Positions 23,382 through 31,141 of a stretch of DNA of 64,000 nt are shown here, in pieces. Each line of letters begins with the position of its first letter. Within the stretch, counting starts at the first letter, position 1. The notes under the pieces were generated by a model. It was not told the DNA's origin and ran no database searches. It saw only the letters and a list, made by a program, of their open reading frames with translations. Origin of the DNA: JAOUGY01 sp963825585 (GTDB lineage Bacteria > Actinomycetota > Acidimicrobiia > Spongiisociales > ZC4RG35); the NCBI GenBank assembly GCA_963825585.1, contig CAWGTX010000006.1, positions 930,001 to 994,000 on the forward strand. The letters run 5' to 3'. The position numbers were made by a program, and so were the translations under genes.

Positions 23382-24331
23382 GTGTGCTCCTCCCATGCTG
23401 CGGCCAGTGTGGCACGGGTCGGCTCATCCGGGGAGGGGCTCTTGGTTCCGGGAGTGCCCAATCCGTCTGGCAGCGGCCCCGAGACACCTGCCGGGGGTCG
23501 AAGCCCGTTGGCGGTGAACACGGTGGCGATCTCCGCTCCCCCGAGTTCCTCTATGAGCGAACCGCTCCCCCGACCCGATCCAACGGCCACGTACTCGATC
23601 CACGGACCCGATTCGAGGTAGCCGATCTCGATCCGGCCGCCCCCACGGGCGATGGCGTTCTGGAACTGGGCGGACACGGCCACCTCGGTGGTGACCACGA
23701 CGTCGACCCGGCTGGCGAACAGTACGAGCTCCTCCATCAGTTCGGAATCGCTGTCCTTGACCACCCGCAACGAGCCGGCGAGCGAGTCGGCGTTGGCTCC
23801 CAGGGCCGGCTCCAGCACCGACCACGCCGCCATCCCCTGCTCCGAGGCGGTCGGATCGGCCAACCCCACCTTGAAGTCGCCCCAGGAGGAGTTGCCTCCG
23901 AGATCGGCCCAGGTGCTTCCCAGCGATGACCCGACGCAGGTTGCGTCGACCCGGTCGCCACACGCCAACTCCAGGGGCTGCCACCGGGTGCGCCACCCGG
24001 CGATGACGATCGGGCTCTCGGCCACCACCGGCCCGAGCTCGGCACCATCCGGGAGATCGACGGCCGGTGCCACCACCACACCACGATCGGGGATCGGGTC
24101 ACCCGCCTCCCAGATGTCGAAGGCAACACCGAGCTCGGAGGCGGCGGAAGCACAGGCGTTCTCCAGCGCGGGCACGCAGGCGAGCGTCACGTCGGCGTCG
24201 ATGTTGGAGGGGTCGGGAGTGGACGAGGTGGACACGCCCGGGGTCCCTGGTTCGCGGGACAGCACCCAGCCGGTGAGCAGGATGGCCCCACCCACCACCA
24301 TCGCAACCAGTGCTGACTTCCAGCCACTCAC
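23378..24331 (-). CDS. Membrane-anchored solute-binding-like protein
   Basis: 317 residues. One N-terminal transmembrane helix (ALVAMVVGGAILLTGWVL, about 6-24) anchors an external domain. That domain resembles the solute-binding part of the VWA protein encoded next, including a segment of the type FKVGLADPTASEQGMAAWSVLEPAL (compare FKLGKTNPNFSTSGLSATVAIYSAA), but it has no VWA domain. The two proteins look like diverged paralogues of one binding fold, coupled by ATGA. This is the first gene of an operon running to at least 20846. No permease is encoded nearby, so import is not the obvious role. Confidence 0.75.
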   Translation of the reverse strand: MSGWKSALVAMVVGGAILLTGWVLSREPGTPGVSTSSTPDPSNIDADVTLACVPALENACASAASELGVAFDIWEAGDPIPDRGVVVAPAVDLPDGAELGPVVAESPIVIAGWRTRWQPLELACGDRVDATCVGSSLGSTWADLGGNSSWGDFKVGLADPTASEQGMAAWSVLEPALGANADSLAGSLRVVKDSDSELMEELVLFASRVDVVVTTEVAVSAQFQNAIARGGGRIEIGYLESGPWIEYVAVGSGRGSGSLIEELGGAEIATVFTANGLRPPAGVSGPLPDGLGTPGTKSPSPDEPTRATLAAAWEEHT

Positions 24332-24380
24332 AGACGCATCACGCTGAGATGCTACCGGGCGACGGTACGCTCAGGACCGT

Positions 24381-25091
24381 ATGCGTGTCATCGCCCACCC
24401 CAACCCCCAGACCCTGGCAGAAGCTGCGGCCGCCGCCATCACCGCCACCATCACCGGAACGGAGGGCTCGCGTGTCAGCGTGGGCCTCGCCGGAGGCTCC
24501 ACACCGAAGGACACCTACGGCCGACTGCTGGACCACCCGGTTCCCTGGGACAGAGTGGATCTGTGGCTGTCGGACGAGCGCTGGGTCGCCCACGATGACG
24601 CCGAATCGAACGGTCGCATGGCCCACGAAGCGCTGGTGGCCCACGTGCCGGCGACCTTCCACCGTCCACGCTGGTCGGAGTATCTCACCGCCTCGGACTC
24701 GGCGGCGTTCTATGAGGCCGATCTGCGGCGGATCATGCCCGACGGCGTGGCAGACCTCGTGCTGCTCGGTATGGGCACCGATGGACATACCGCCTCGCTG
24801 TTTCCCGGCACCGCAGGACTCGACGAGCGCAACCGTTGGTTCATCGCCAACGAGGTCCCCCAACTCGACACCTGGCGGCTCACCGCCACGACCACCATGA
24901 TCCAACGAGCCCGAAAGGTCATTGTGCTCACCGCAGGCTCCTCCAAGTCGGAGGTTCTGGCCGAAGCGCTCGAGGGTCCGGATGGGGTGCACCCCATCCA
25001 GCTGCTCCGTCACGCCTCGGGCGAGGTGGTCTGGATGGTCGACGAAGCCGCCATTACCGGTCTCAGCACCACCGCCATCGAACGGGGCTGA
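24381..25091 (+). CDS. pgl: 6-phosphogluconolactonase
   Basis: 236 residues of the DevB/SOL family, which hydrolyses 6-phosphogluconolactone in the oxidative pentose phosphate pathway. SVGLAGGSTPKDTYGRL holds the phosphate-binding loop. VDLWLSDERWVAHDDAESNGRMAHEAL is the signature and VLLGMGTDGHTASLFPGT the second conserved block. It stands alone here; zwf and gnd are not in the window. The ATG at 24381 is at the expected distance from the first strand. Confidence 0.94.
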   Translation: MRVIAHPNPQTLAEAAAAAITATITGTEGSRVSVGLAGGSTPKDTYGRLLDHPVPWDRVDLWLSDERWVAHDDAESNGRMAHEALVAHVPATFHRPRWSEYLTASDSAAFYEADLRRIMPDGVADLVLLGMGTDGHTASLFPGTAGLDERNRWFIANEVPQLDTWRLTATTTMIQRARKVIVLTAGSSKSEVLAEALEGPDGVHPIQLLRHASGEVVWMVDEAAITGLSTTAIERG

Positions 25092-25129
25092 ACTGCGACT
25101 GCGCGGTCGACCCTTGTATCATCCGCACC

Positions 25130-25242
25130 GTCGAGTGGGGAGTACCCGCTAGGCGTCATCGTCAATACGATGTGTCGGGCCTACCAGCGTCGACATGTCC
25201 GGTGCCGCCGGTCGCAGGCGTGCGACTGGAGAGACCCTCGGC
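25130..25242 (+). ncRNA. Candidate yybP-ykoY (Mn2+) riboswitch
   Basis: The leader of the CNNM-type transporter holds GUGGGGAGUA at 25135-25144, then AGGCGUCAUCGUCAAUACGAUG. A GC-rich hairpin follows near 25200, and finally GGAGAGACCCUCG at 25228-25240. The order GGGGAGUA ... GUCAUCGUCAA ... GAGACC is the conserved frame of the yybP-ykoY Mn2+-sensing class. CGAG (25132) can pair with CUCG (25237) to close the junction. A possible -10 TATCAT lies at 25117. In the family, Mn2+ usually turns the downstream exporter on. Identification is by eye, not by covariance search. Confidence 0.68.
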
Positions 25243-25348
25243 TTCCCATCGACGCGGAGGAACGGTTGCCCGATATGACACCCGACCCAGGACCCGACCC
25301 CCACGCTGTGGGCGACCACGATCCTGGCCGAAGTGCCCGAGGTTCGGC

Positions 25349-26659
25349 ATGAGCGGCACATTGCCCCAGCTGCTCCTCGTCGCCGGCCTGGTGGCCCTCA
25401 ACGCTTTGCTCGCCGGCAGCGAGATCGCCCTCATCTCACTCCGTGAAGCGCAGCTGGCGAGGTTGGAGCGACGCGGAGGCGCCGGCAGGGTGGTGGCACG
25501 CCTGGCCCGTGACCCGAACCGGTTCCTCGCCACGATCCAGATCGGCATCACCCTGTCCGGTTTCCTGGCGTCGGCGACGGCGGCCGTCACCCTCGCTGAA
25601 CCGGTGATCCCCTTCCTGTCGTTCATGGGGGACGCCGCCGACACGGCCGCAATCGTGACCGTCACACTCATCCTGTCGTACTTCACGCTCGTGCTGGGCG
25701 AGCTCGCCCCGAAACGACTGGCGCTGCAGCGGGCCGAGGGGTGGGCGCTCATGATCGGACGCCCACTGAACCTGCTCGCCGTCGCCACCAAGCCGATCGT
25801 GTGGCTCCTCTCCATCTCGACCGATCTGGTCGTGCGACTGTTCGGCGGACGCCCGGGTTCCACCCGTGAGGAGGTGGACCTCGAGGAGCTCCGCGACATG
25901 GTCATCGCCAGCCGAGGTCTGCACGAACATCACCAGGACGTGCTGTTGGGCGCCTTCGAAGTGGCCGAACGCAGCATCGGCGACGTGATGACGCCCAGGA
26001 CCGACGTGTTCAGCCTGGAGGAGGGAACCACGGCCGCCGACGCACTTCGGATGCTGGTGGCAGCCGGGCACACCCGGGCACCGGTCGCCGGGCGGGTCGG
26101 GGGTCTCGACAGCGCCAAGGGCATCGTGAGCCTGATCGACCTGGTGACGGCCGAACCCGGCTCCCCGGTCGAACGACACTCGAAGGAACCGGCCTTGTTC
26201 CCTGACTCGGTGATGGTCCTGACCGCGCTCCGCGACCTGCAGCAGCGAAGACAGCAGATGGCACTCGTGGTCGACGAGTTCGGTGGTATCGACGGCATCA
26301 TCACCATCGAAGACCTCGTGGAGGAACTGGTCGGCGAGATCTACGACGAGACCGACCGTGACGTCCTCGGCGCCCGCAAGGGTACCGACGGCACCATCCT
26401 CGTGCCCGGACGGTTCCCCGTCCACGACCTCGTGGATCTCGGTATCGAGGCACCCGAAGGCGATTACCGAACCGTGGCAGGACTCATCATCGACCGGCTC
26501 GGACGGATCGCCACCCAGGGCGACACCCTCGACATCCCGGGCTGGCGTGTGACGGTCGAGAACGTGGAGGATCGAACCATCACGCTGGTGAAGTTCACGC
26601 CGACCGGCGCCACCAGCGTGGGGACCGGCGCCGACGACACCACGTCGCAGATCGACTGA
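25349..26659 (+). CDS. CNNM/CorC-type (hemolysin-like) transporter with CBS pair
   Basis: 436 residues. The N-terminal DUF21/CNNM domain has about four helices (LLLVAGLVALNALLAGSEIALISLREAQLARL ... VLGELAPKRLAL). A CBS-domain pair (about 205-330, VMTPRTDVFSLEEG and QMALVVDEFGGIDGIITIEDLVEELVGEI) and a C-terminal CorC/HlyC domain (VPGRFPVHDL ... VAGLIIDRLGRI) follow. Relatives move Mg2+, Co2+ or Mn2+ outward. The riboswitch candidate in its leader points to manganese. ATG 25349 begins right at the first membrane helix. Confidence 0.9.
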   Translation: MSGTLPQLLLVAGLVALNALLAGSEIALISLREAQLARLERRGGAGRVVARLARDPNRFLATIQIGITLSGFLASATAAVTLAEPVIPFLSFMGDAADTAAIVTVTLILSYFTLVLGELAPKRLALQRAEGWALMIGRPLNLLAVATKPIVWLLSISTDLVVRLFGGRPGSTREEVDLEELRDMVIASRGLHEHHQDVLLGAFEVAERSIGDVMTPRTDVFSLEEGTTAADALRMLVAAGHTRAPVAGRVGGLDSAKGIVSLIDLVTAEPGSPVERHSKEPALFPDSVMVLTALRDLQQRRQQMALVVDEFGGIDGIITIEDLVEELVGEIYDETDRDVLGARKGTDGTILVPGRFPVHDLVDLGIEAPEGDYRTVAGLIIDRLGRIATQGDTLDIPGWRVTVENVEDRTITLVKFTPTGATSVGTGADDTTSQID

Positions 26660-26665
26660 ACACTC

Positions 26666-26687
26666 GAACCTCTACCCGACGAGGTTC
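26666..26687. terminator. Short hairpin after the CNNM-type gene
   Basis: GAACCTC / GAGGTTC with an 8-nt loop, starting 6 bp past the stop codon. The stem is only 7 bp and has no T tract, so it is a weak terminator candidate. Confidence 0.4.
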
Positions 26688-26724
26688 AGCGGATAGGCAC
26701 AGCTCACCGGACCAGTCCAGGGAT

Positions 26725-26797
26725 GGTCAACAAGCCAACAGGCCAAGGCCCGAATTCCGGTCACATTGACCTGTTGACCCGTGGACCTGTTGACCGC
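26725..26797. repeat. Octamer repeat island with inverted halves
   Basis: The left half has GGTCAACA, AGCCAACA and GGCCAAGG (26725-26748). The right half has TTGACCTG, TTGACCCG, TGGACCTG and TTGACCGC (26766-26797). The halves are complementary, so the transcript could fold into an extended hairpin around CCCGAATTCCGG. It fills most of the 242-bp gap before the RTX-like gene. Confidence 0.85.
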
Positions 26798-26901
26798 TCC
26801 GGCGAGAGGGTCTCGGCTGCCCGATCCCCTATCCGCGCGACCTCGAGGTATCAAGCGGGCGTTCGTCTCCTCCGTAGTTCGACGTACCGAGGAGAGCGAC
26901 A

Positions 26902-27753
26902 GTGAAGAAGCGGATTCTGGCCGTCAGCGTGACCATGAGCGTGTTCGGCATCGCCGGATCGGCGTCGGCCGTGACGCCACCAACCCAGTGCGAACTGGAC
27001 TTCATCGCCTGGTCGGCCGGCATGGCCACCCCACCCACGTACACGAACGTGATCGAGGGAACCGCGCTCGCCGACTCGATCGTCGGGACCAACAGCGACG
27101 ACTTGATCTGCCTCTACGGCGGCGACGACACCGCCCACCCCCTCGACGGGAACGACATCACCTTCGGTGGCGACGGATTCGATGTCATCATCGACTGGGA
27201 GGGCGACGACTTCATCGTGGTCGGCCCGGGCAGAGCAATCGCCCAGGGCGGCGACGGCAACGACACGATCTGGGGTGACGACGACTGGGAGCAGTTGCTC
27301 GGAGAAGGCGGAGACGACACCATCCACATCGGATTCGGGGGGACCCTCAACCAGGTCTACGCCGGCGACGGCAACGACACCATCTACGGAGCCAACGGCC
27401 AGTACAACCACATCATGGGCGAGGGCGGCGACGATACGGTGTTCGGGGGGGATCAGGCCGATGGCATCCTAGGTGGCGACGGCAACGACACCCTGGACGG
27501 CGGTGGAGGGCGCGACGGCATGTTCGGCGAAGCCGGCTTCGACACACTCATTGGCGGTCCGGGCGACGACGAGATGTACGGAGGCTCCGAGAACGACGTG
27601 CTGAACGGCGGACCCGGGGACGACGACCTCTACGGGGAGGACGGTGTCGACACCCTTCGTGGCGCAGGCGGCAACGATGTCCTGGACGGGGGCGCCAATG
27701 CCGACCTCTGCATCGGCGGCCTCGGCACCAACACCCTCATCAGCTGTCCCTGA
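26902..27753 (+). CDS. Secreted RTX-like (hemolysin-type Ca2+-binding repeat) protein
   Basis: 283 residues from GTG 26902 (GAGGAGAG upstream). A clear signal peptide (KKRILAVSVTMSVFGIAGSASA, cleavage near residue 24) precedes an almost continuous array of nonapeptide-type repeats such as GGDGNDTI, GEGGDDTV, GGPGDDEM and GGPGDDDLYGEDG. These should form a Ca2+-filled parallel beta-roll. Two pairs of cysteines lie near the ends (CELD, CLYGG and CIGG, ISC). No catalytic domain is attached, so a structural or surface-binding role is more likely than an enzyme. It is a single gene followed by a strong terminator. Confidence 0.85.
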   Translation: MKKRILAVSVTMSVFGIAGSASAVTPPTQCELDFIAWSAGMATPPTYTNVIEGTALADSIVGTNSDDLICLYGGDDTAHPLDGNDITFGGDGFDVIIDWEGDDFIVVGPGRAIAQGGDGNDTIWGDDDWEQLLGEGGDDTIHIGFGGTLNQVYAGDGNDTIYGANGQYNHIMGEGGDDTVFGGDQADGILGGDGNDTLDGGGGRDGMFGEAGFDTLIGGPGDDEMYGGSENDVLNGGPGDDDLYGEDGVDTLRGAGGNDVLDGGANADLCIGGLGTNTLISCP

Positions 27754-27769
27754 AGCCAACCGGTCAGGT

Positions 27770-27804
27770 GAGTGGCGGGCCGGGATCATCCCGGCCCGCC
27801 ACTC
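27770..27804. terminator. Very strong hairpin terminator after the RTX-like gene
   Basis: A perfect 16-bp stem (GAGTGGCGGGCCGGGA and its complement) with a 3-nt TCA loop, 16 bp past the stop codon. There is no long T run, but the stem is the most stable simple hairpin in the window. Confidence 0.78.
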
Positions 27805-27809
27805 GGGTT

Positions 27810-27849
27810 GCTCGACAGGTCGACAGGTCAACGGGTCAACCGGACCAGA
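27810..27849. repeat. Octamer repeat island (GGTCRACN family)
   Basis: Five tandem units GCTCGACA, GGTCGACA, GGTCAACG, GGTCAACC and GGACCAGA, followed by GAACCGGCCGG, directly after the terminator of the RTX-like gene. The GGACC-GAACCGG tail resembles that of the islands at 10451 and 18157. Confidence 0.85.
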
Positions 27850-27892
27850 ACCGGCCGGCCGTGCGAACCGCCGCTCCGTGACGTCGTCGCGC

Positions 27893-27934
27893 GCTCCTCG
27901 CTCCTCGCTCCTCGCTCCTCGCTCCTCGCCCTTC
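27893..27934. repeat. Heptamer tandem repeat, GCTCCTC x5
   Basis: Five perfect GCTCCTC units (27893-27927) plus a degraded GCCCTTC. The same unit in reverse complement (GAGGAGC) forms a short array at 49759-49786. It lies between the RTX gene and the 3' end of the convergent mttB-like gene. Confidence 0.9.
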
Positions 27935-27985
27935 GCCCGCTGGCACGTGGAGGCGACCCTCCGTGCGAGCTGAGGAGTTGGCTCG

Positions 27986-29506
27986 TCATCCCCTCCTGCG
28001 GTTGCGGCGTCGACCGCCCGCGTCATCGGCGGCCGGTGGCGGTGCCTCGGCGGCCGGCACCAGCGGCAGCTCGGTCTGATCGACCAGGCCCGACCTCACT
28101 ATGCGTTCCATCTCGGCGACCACGTCGGCGTCGGTGTCGATCGGTTGGTACTCGGTGAGCCGTCGATCGACGTCGTCGATCGCCCGCTGCTCGAGTGTCT
28201 TCTCGCCCCGCTTGACCCAGGTCTCCCGATTCTCCCGGTCGATCACCGGAGAGGTGAGATACAGCTCGCGTGGCCAGTGCTCGATGGTGTGATCGGCCAT
28301 GATCAGGTGGTTCTCGGCGAGAAGATGGTCGATGAGCTGGTCGACCGGAAGGTCGTCGAGCACCTGTTCCTCACGCACGAAGTGCAGGGCCTGGCCGCAC
28401 AGCTCGTCGTCGACGACCAGCTTTGGCAGGCTGAACACGAGCACGTAGTCGAGCATCCCCGGCCCCGACACGGAGTTGACGCCTGCGAGGGCCGCCAGCA
28501 GGGCGCTGCCGAACGTCTCTGCCCCCGCCTGGGCGTCGAGGAACTTCCCGTCCGAGAGTGCCATGTACGACTGGGTGGGAAGCCCGAGCTTCTTCGCCAC
28601 CGCCACGTAGGCCACGTCGAGGTGGAGCGCCTCGATCGCCGCCATCGGCGAGCTGGCCGCCTTCATGTGGAACGCAGCGGGTGCACCGCCGAACAGCACC
28701 GAAGCACCGGGGCGGATGATCTGGGCCATGGTGATGCCGGCGAGCACGTCGACGGTGTGGAACACGGTGGCCCCGACGAGGGTGACGGGGGCGATCAACC
28801 CCATCAGGGTCACGGGCACGATCTCGACCGGGATACCCGCGTCGACGCAGTCGAGCAGGTTCTGACAGCTGTCCTCGCCGTAGCGGAAGTTCCCGGTGGC
28901 GGTGATCGTGAAGATCGACATCGGCTTTTCGATCAGTTCGACCCGATCCCGGCGGAAGAGCTGCATCAACTCGACCATCCTCGGCACTCCGTGTTCGGTG
29001 AACGCCCCCGAGACGATCGGCTTCTTCGAGTTGGTGAGGCTCAGGTGAAGACGCCACACGTCGGACACCTGCGGCTCTATGTCGTCGTTGGTGGAGAAGG
29101 CGGTGGCCAGGTAGGGAATGTTGGTGAGCCCGTCACCGAGCCGGATGTACTCGGCGAAGTCGGTGGAATTGGCCAGACGGGTCACGCCGGTGCGGTGGTC
29201 GGCCACCTTGAGGCCGCTCGATCCGGGAACGAAGTGGACGCGGTCTCCGCCGATGTCGGAGTGGGCCTTGCCGTCACGGTCGTAGAGCATGAACGACGAC
29301 GGAGCCGAGGCGATGGCCCGCTCCACCACATCGGTGGGGAACAGGACCCGGTCTCCCTTGGTGGGCAGACCGGCCTCGACCAGCCTGGCCGCCAACTCCT
29401 TGCCGCGGATCTCGAAGCCGACCTCGGCCAGCACCCGCATCGCCTCCGAGAGGATCCGATCGATGAGGTCGTCACCCAACACGTTCAGCTTCGGTCGCAT
29501 GCTCAC
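27986..29506 (-). CDS. MttB-family methyltransferase, non-pyrrolysine (second of pair)
   Basis: 506 residues of the trimethylamine methyltransferase (MttB) superfamily, a TIM-barrel that moves a methyl group from a quaternary or tertiary amine to a corrinoid protein. The frame is continuous with no in-frame amber codon, so this is the non-Pyl branch, which includes glycine betaine and proline betaine methyltransferases. GTG 29506 overlaps the upstream MttB-like stop (GTGA). The C-terminus ends in a basic RRRNRRRG tail. No corrinoid protein is encoded in the window, so the partner must lie elsewhere. Confidence 0.88.
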   Translation of the reverse strand: MSMRPKLNVLGDDLIDRILSEAMRVLAEVGFEIRGKELAARLVEAGLPTKGDRVLFPTDVVERAIASAPSSFMLYDRDGKAHSDIGGDRVHFVPGSSGLKVADHRTGVTRLANSTDFAEYIRLGDGLTNIPYLATAFSTNDDIEPQVSDVWRLHLSLTNSKKPIVSGAFTEHGVPRMVELMQLFRRDRVELIEKPMSIFTITATGNFRYGEDSCQNLLDCVDAGIPVEIVPVTLMGLIAPVTLVGATVFHTVDVLAGITMAQIIRPGASVLFGGAPAAFHMKAASSPMAAIEALHLDVAYVAVAKKLGLPTQSYMALSDGKFLDAQAGAETFGSALLAALAGVNSVSGPGMLDYVLVFSLPKLVVDDELCGQALHFVREEQVLDDLPVDQLIDHLLAENHLIMADHTIEHWPRELYLTSPVIDRENRETWVKRGEKTLEQRAIDDVDRRLTEYQPIDTDADVVAEMERIVRSGLVDQTELPLVPAAEAPPPAADDAGGRRRNRRRG

Positions 29507-31014
29507 CCGATCTCCCGTTTCCTACGTTCCACATATTCGGTCAACTCCTCGTCGATGGCCGAATCCAGCACCGGTTGTTCGTATTCGGCAAGCAACTGCT
29601 TCCAGATGCCGTTGGCCCTATGGGTCGCATCGACCGCACCCGCCTCCTCCCAGTTCTCGAAGTTTCGCCAGTCCGACAGCATCGGCGAGTAGAACGCCTC
29701 CTCGTAGCGTTCCATGGTGTGCGGCGAGGCGAAGAAGTGCCCGCCAGGCCCGACGTCAGCGATGGCGGCGAGCGCCAGCGTGTCGTCGTTCACTTCGATG
29801 GGGCGGAGATACTCGGCCACCATCTGGAGCATCTCTGCGTCCATCACGAGCTTCTCGAACCCTGCCGTGAGGCCACCCTCGAGCCAACCTGCGGCATGGT
29901 TGACCAGGTGGGCGCCGCCCATCACGGCTCCCCACAACGACATGGCGCTTTCGTACATGGCCTGGCCGTCAGGGGCGTTCGAGGCGGTGGTGTTCGACGA
30001 GCGGAAGGGCAACCCGTAGCGGCGGGCCAGCTGTCCCCCGGCCTGGGCGGCTTTGGTGTATTCCGGTGTGCCGAAGGCGGGGGAACCGCTGCGCATGTCC
30101 ACGTTGGAGGTGAACGAGCCGTACATCACGGGGACGCCGGGGTTGACGATCTGGGTGAGAGCGACCCCGACGAGGGCTTCGGCGTTCTGCAGCACCAGCG
30201 CCCCCGCCAGCGTCGCCGGCGCCATCGCCCCGGCCAGGGTGAACGGTGTGATGCAGGCGACCTGACCGGCTTCGGCCAGCGCGATGGCGCCCTCGGCCAT
30301 CGGGATGTCGAGTTGGAGCGGCGTGTTGGTGTTGATGATTCCCACCAGCGCCGGTTCGGTGGCGAGTCCATCCCGATCGGTGCCGAGTGCCAGGCACGCC
30401 ATCTCGATGCCGTCGTTGGTGCGTGCCGCGCCGAGGGTCACCGCCTGCCAGTTTTTGTCGAGCAGCCGGATCTGGGCGAGATGCAGATCGAGGTGGCGAC
30501 TGCGCGGGTCGAGATCCATCGGCTCGAACGGGCCACCTCCCTCCTGGTGGATGATGTCGAGACTCTGGATCACACGCAGGTAGTCGCACATCTCGGCGTA
30601 CGTACCACTGCGCCGGCCCCGATCGAGGTCGTGCACGTGGGCGGGCCCGCCCACGGCGCTGAAGACGACATGGCGGCCACCGACGGTCAGGTTGCGTGCC
30701 GGGTTGCGGGCTCGGAGCGTGAACGACGACGGTGCCGTACCGACATGGTGGGCGAGCTGATCGCGACCGAGCCTCACCATGGCTGCTTCGTCATCGACGA
30801 CTGCGCCCGCGCCGGCGAAGAGGCGACGGGCGCCCGGGTGGAGGACCCGCATTCCCGTCGTTTCCAGGAGTTCCATCGATGCCTCGTGGACGGCTTCGAC
30901 CTGCTCGACCGTCAGCACCTCCACCGGGGAGGTGGAGCGCTCGACCAGACGCCACGGAAGACGGCGAATCCCGCCGCTGCCTCGTCGTCGCCTCATCCGC
31001 TCCGAACTCGTCAC
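29503..31014 (-). CDS. MttB-family methyltransferase, non-pyrrolysine (first of pair)
   Basis: About 503 residues from GTG 31014; ATG 30996 is also reasonable and the frame is open to 31056. The basic start RRRRGSGGIRRLPWRL followed by SPVEVLTVEQVEAVHEASMELLETTGMRVLHPGARRLF is the usual MttB-family beginning. The barrel motifs QAVTLGAARTNDGIEMACLALG and LALAAIADVGPGGHFFASPHTMERYEEAFYSP follow. It is coupled to a second homologue, so the two may act on different methylated amines or form one complex. Absence of UAG codons separates both from true pyrrolysine TMA methyltransferase. Confidence 0.88.
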   Translation of the reverse strand: MTSSERMRRRRGSGGIRRLPWRLVERSTSPVEVLTVEQVEAVHEASMELLETTGMRVLHPGARRLFAGAGAVVDDEAAMVRLGRDQLAHHVGTAPSSFTLRARNPARNLTVGGRHVVFSAVGGPAHVHDLDRGRRSGTYAEMCDYLRVIQSLDIIHQEGGGPFEPMDLDPRSRHLDLHLAQIRLLDKNWQAVTLGAARTNDGIEMACLALGTDRDGLATEPALVGIINTNTPLQLDIPMAEGAIALAEAGQVACITPFTLAGAMAPATLAGALVLQNAEALVGVALTQIVNPGVPVMYGSFTSNVDMRSGSPAFGTPEYTKAAQAGGQLARRYGLPFRSSNTTASNAPDGQAMYESAMSLWGAVMGGAHLVNHAAGWLEGGLTAGFEKLVMDAEMLQMVAEYLRPIEVNDDTLALAAIADVGPGGHFFASPHTMERYEEAFYSPMLSDWRNFENWEEAGAVDATHRANGIWKQLLAEYEQPVLDSAIDEELTEYVERRKREIG

Positions 31015-31141
31015 GTGATCGCCTCCATCGGACCGGCGCGGCAGTGTAAGGACCAAACACGGTGATGGGTCTCACGTCGAGCATCGCGTCGGTGGCTCGA
31101 CCGTCCGTGAAGTAGTCGTGGTGACGCCATACACTCGCCAG

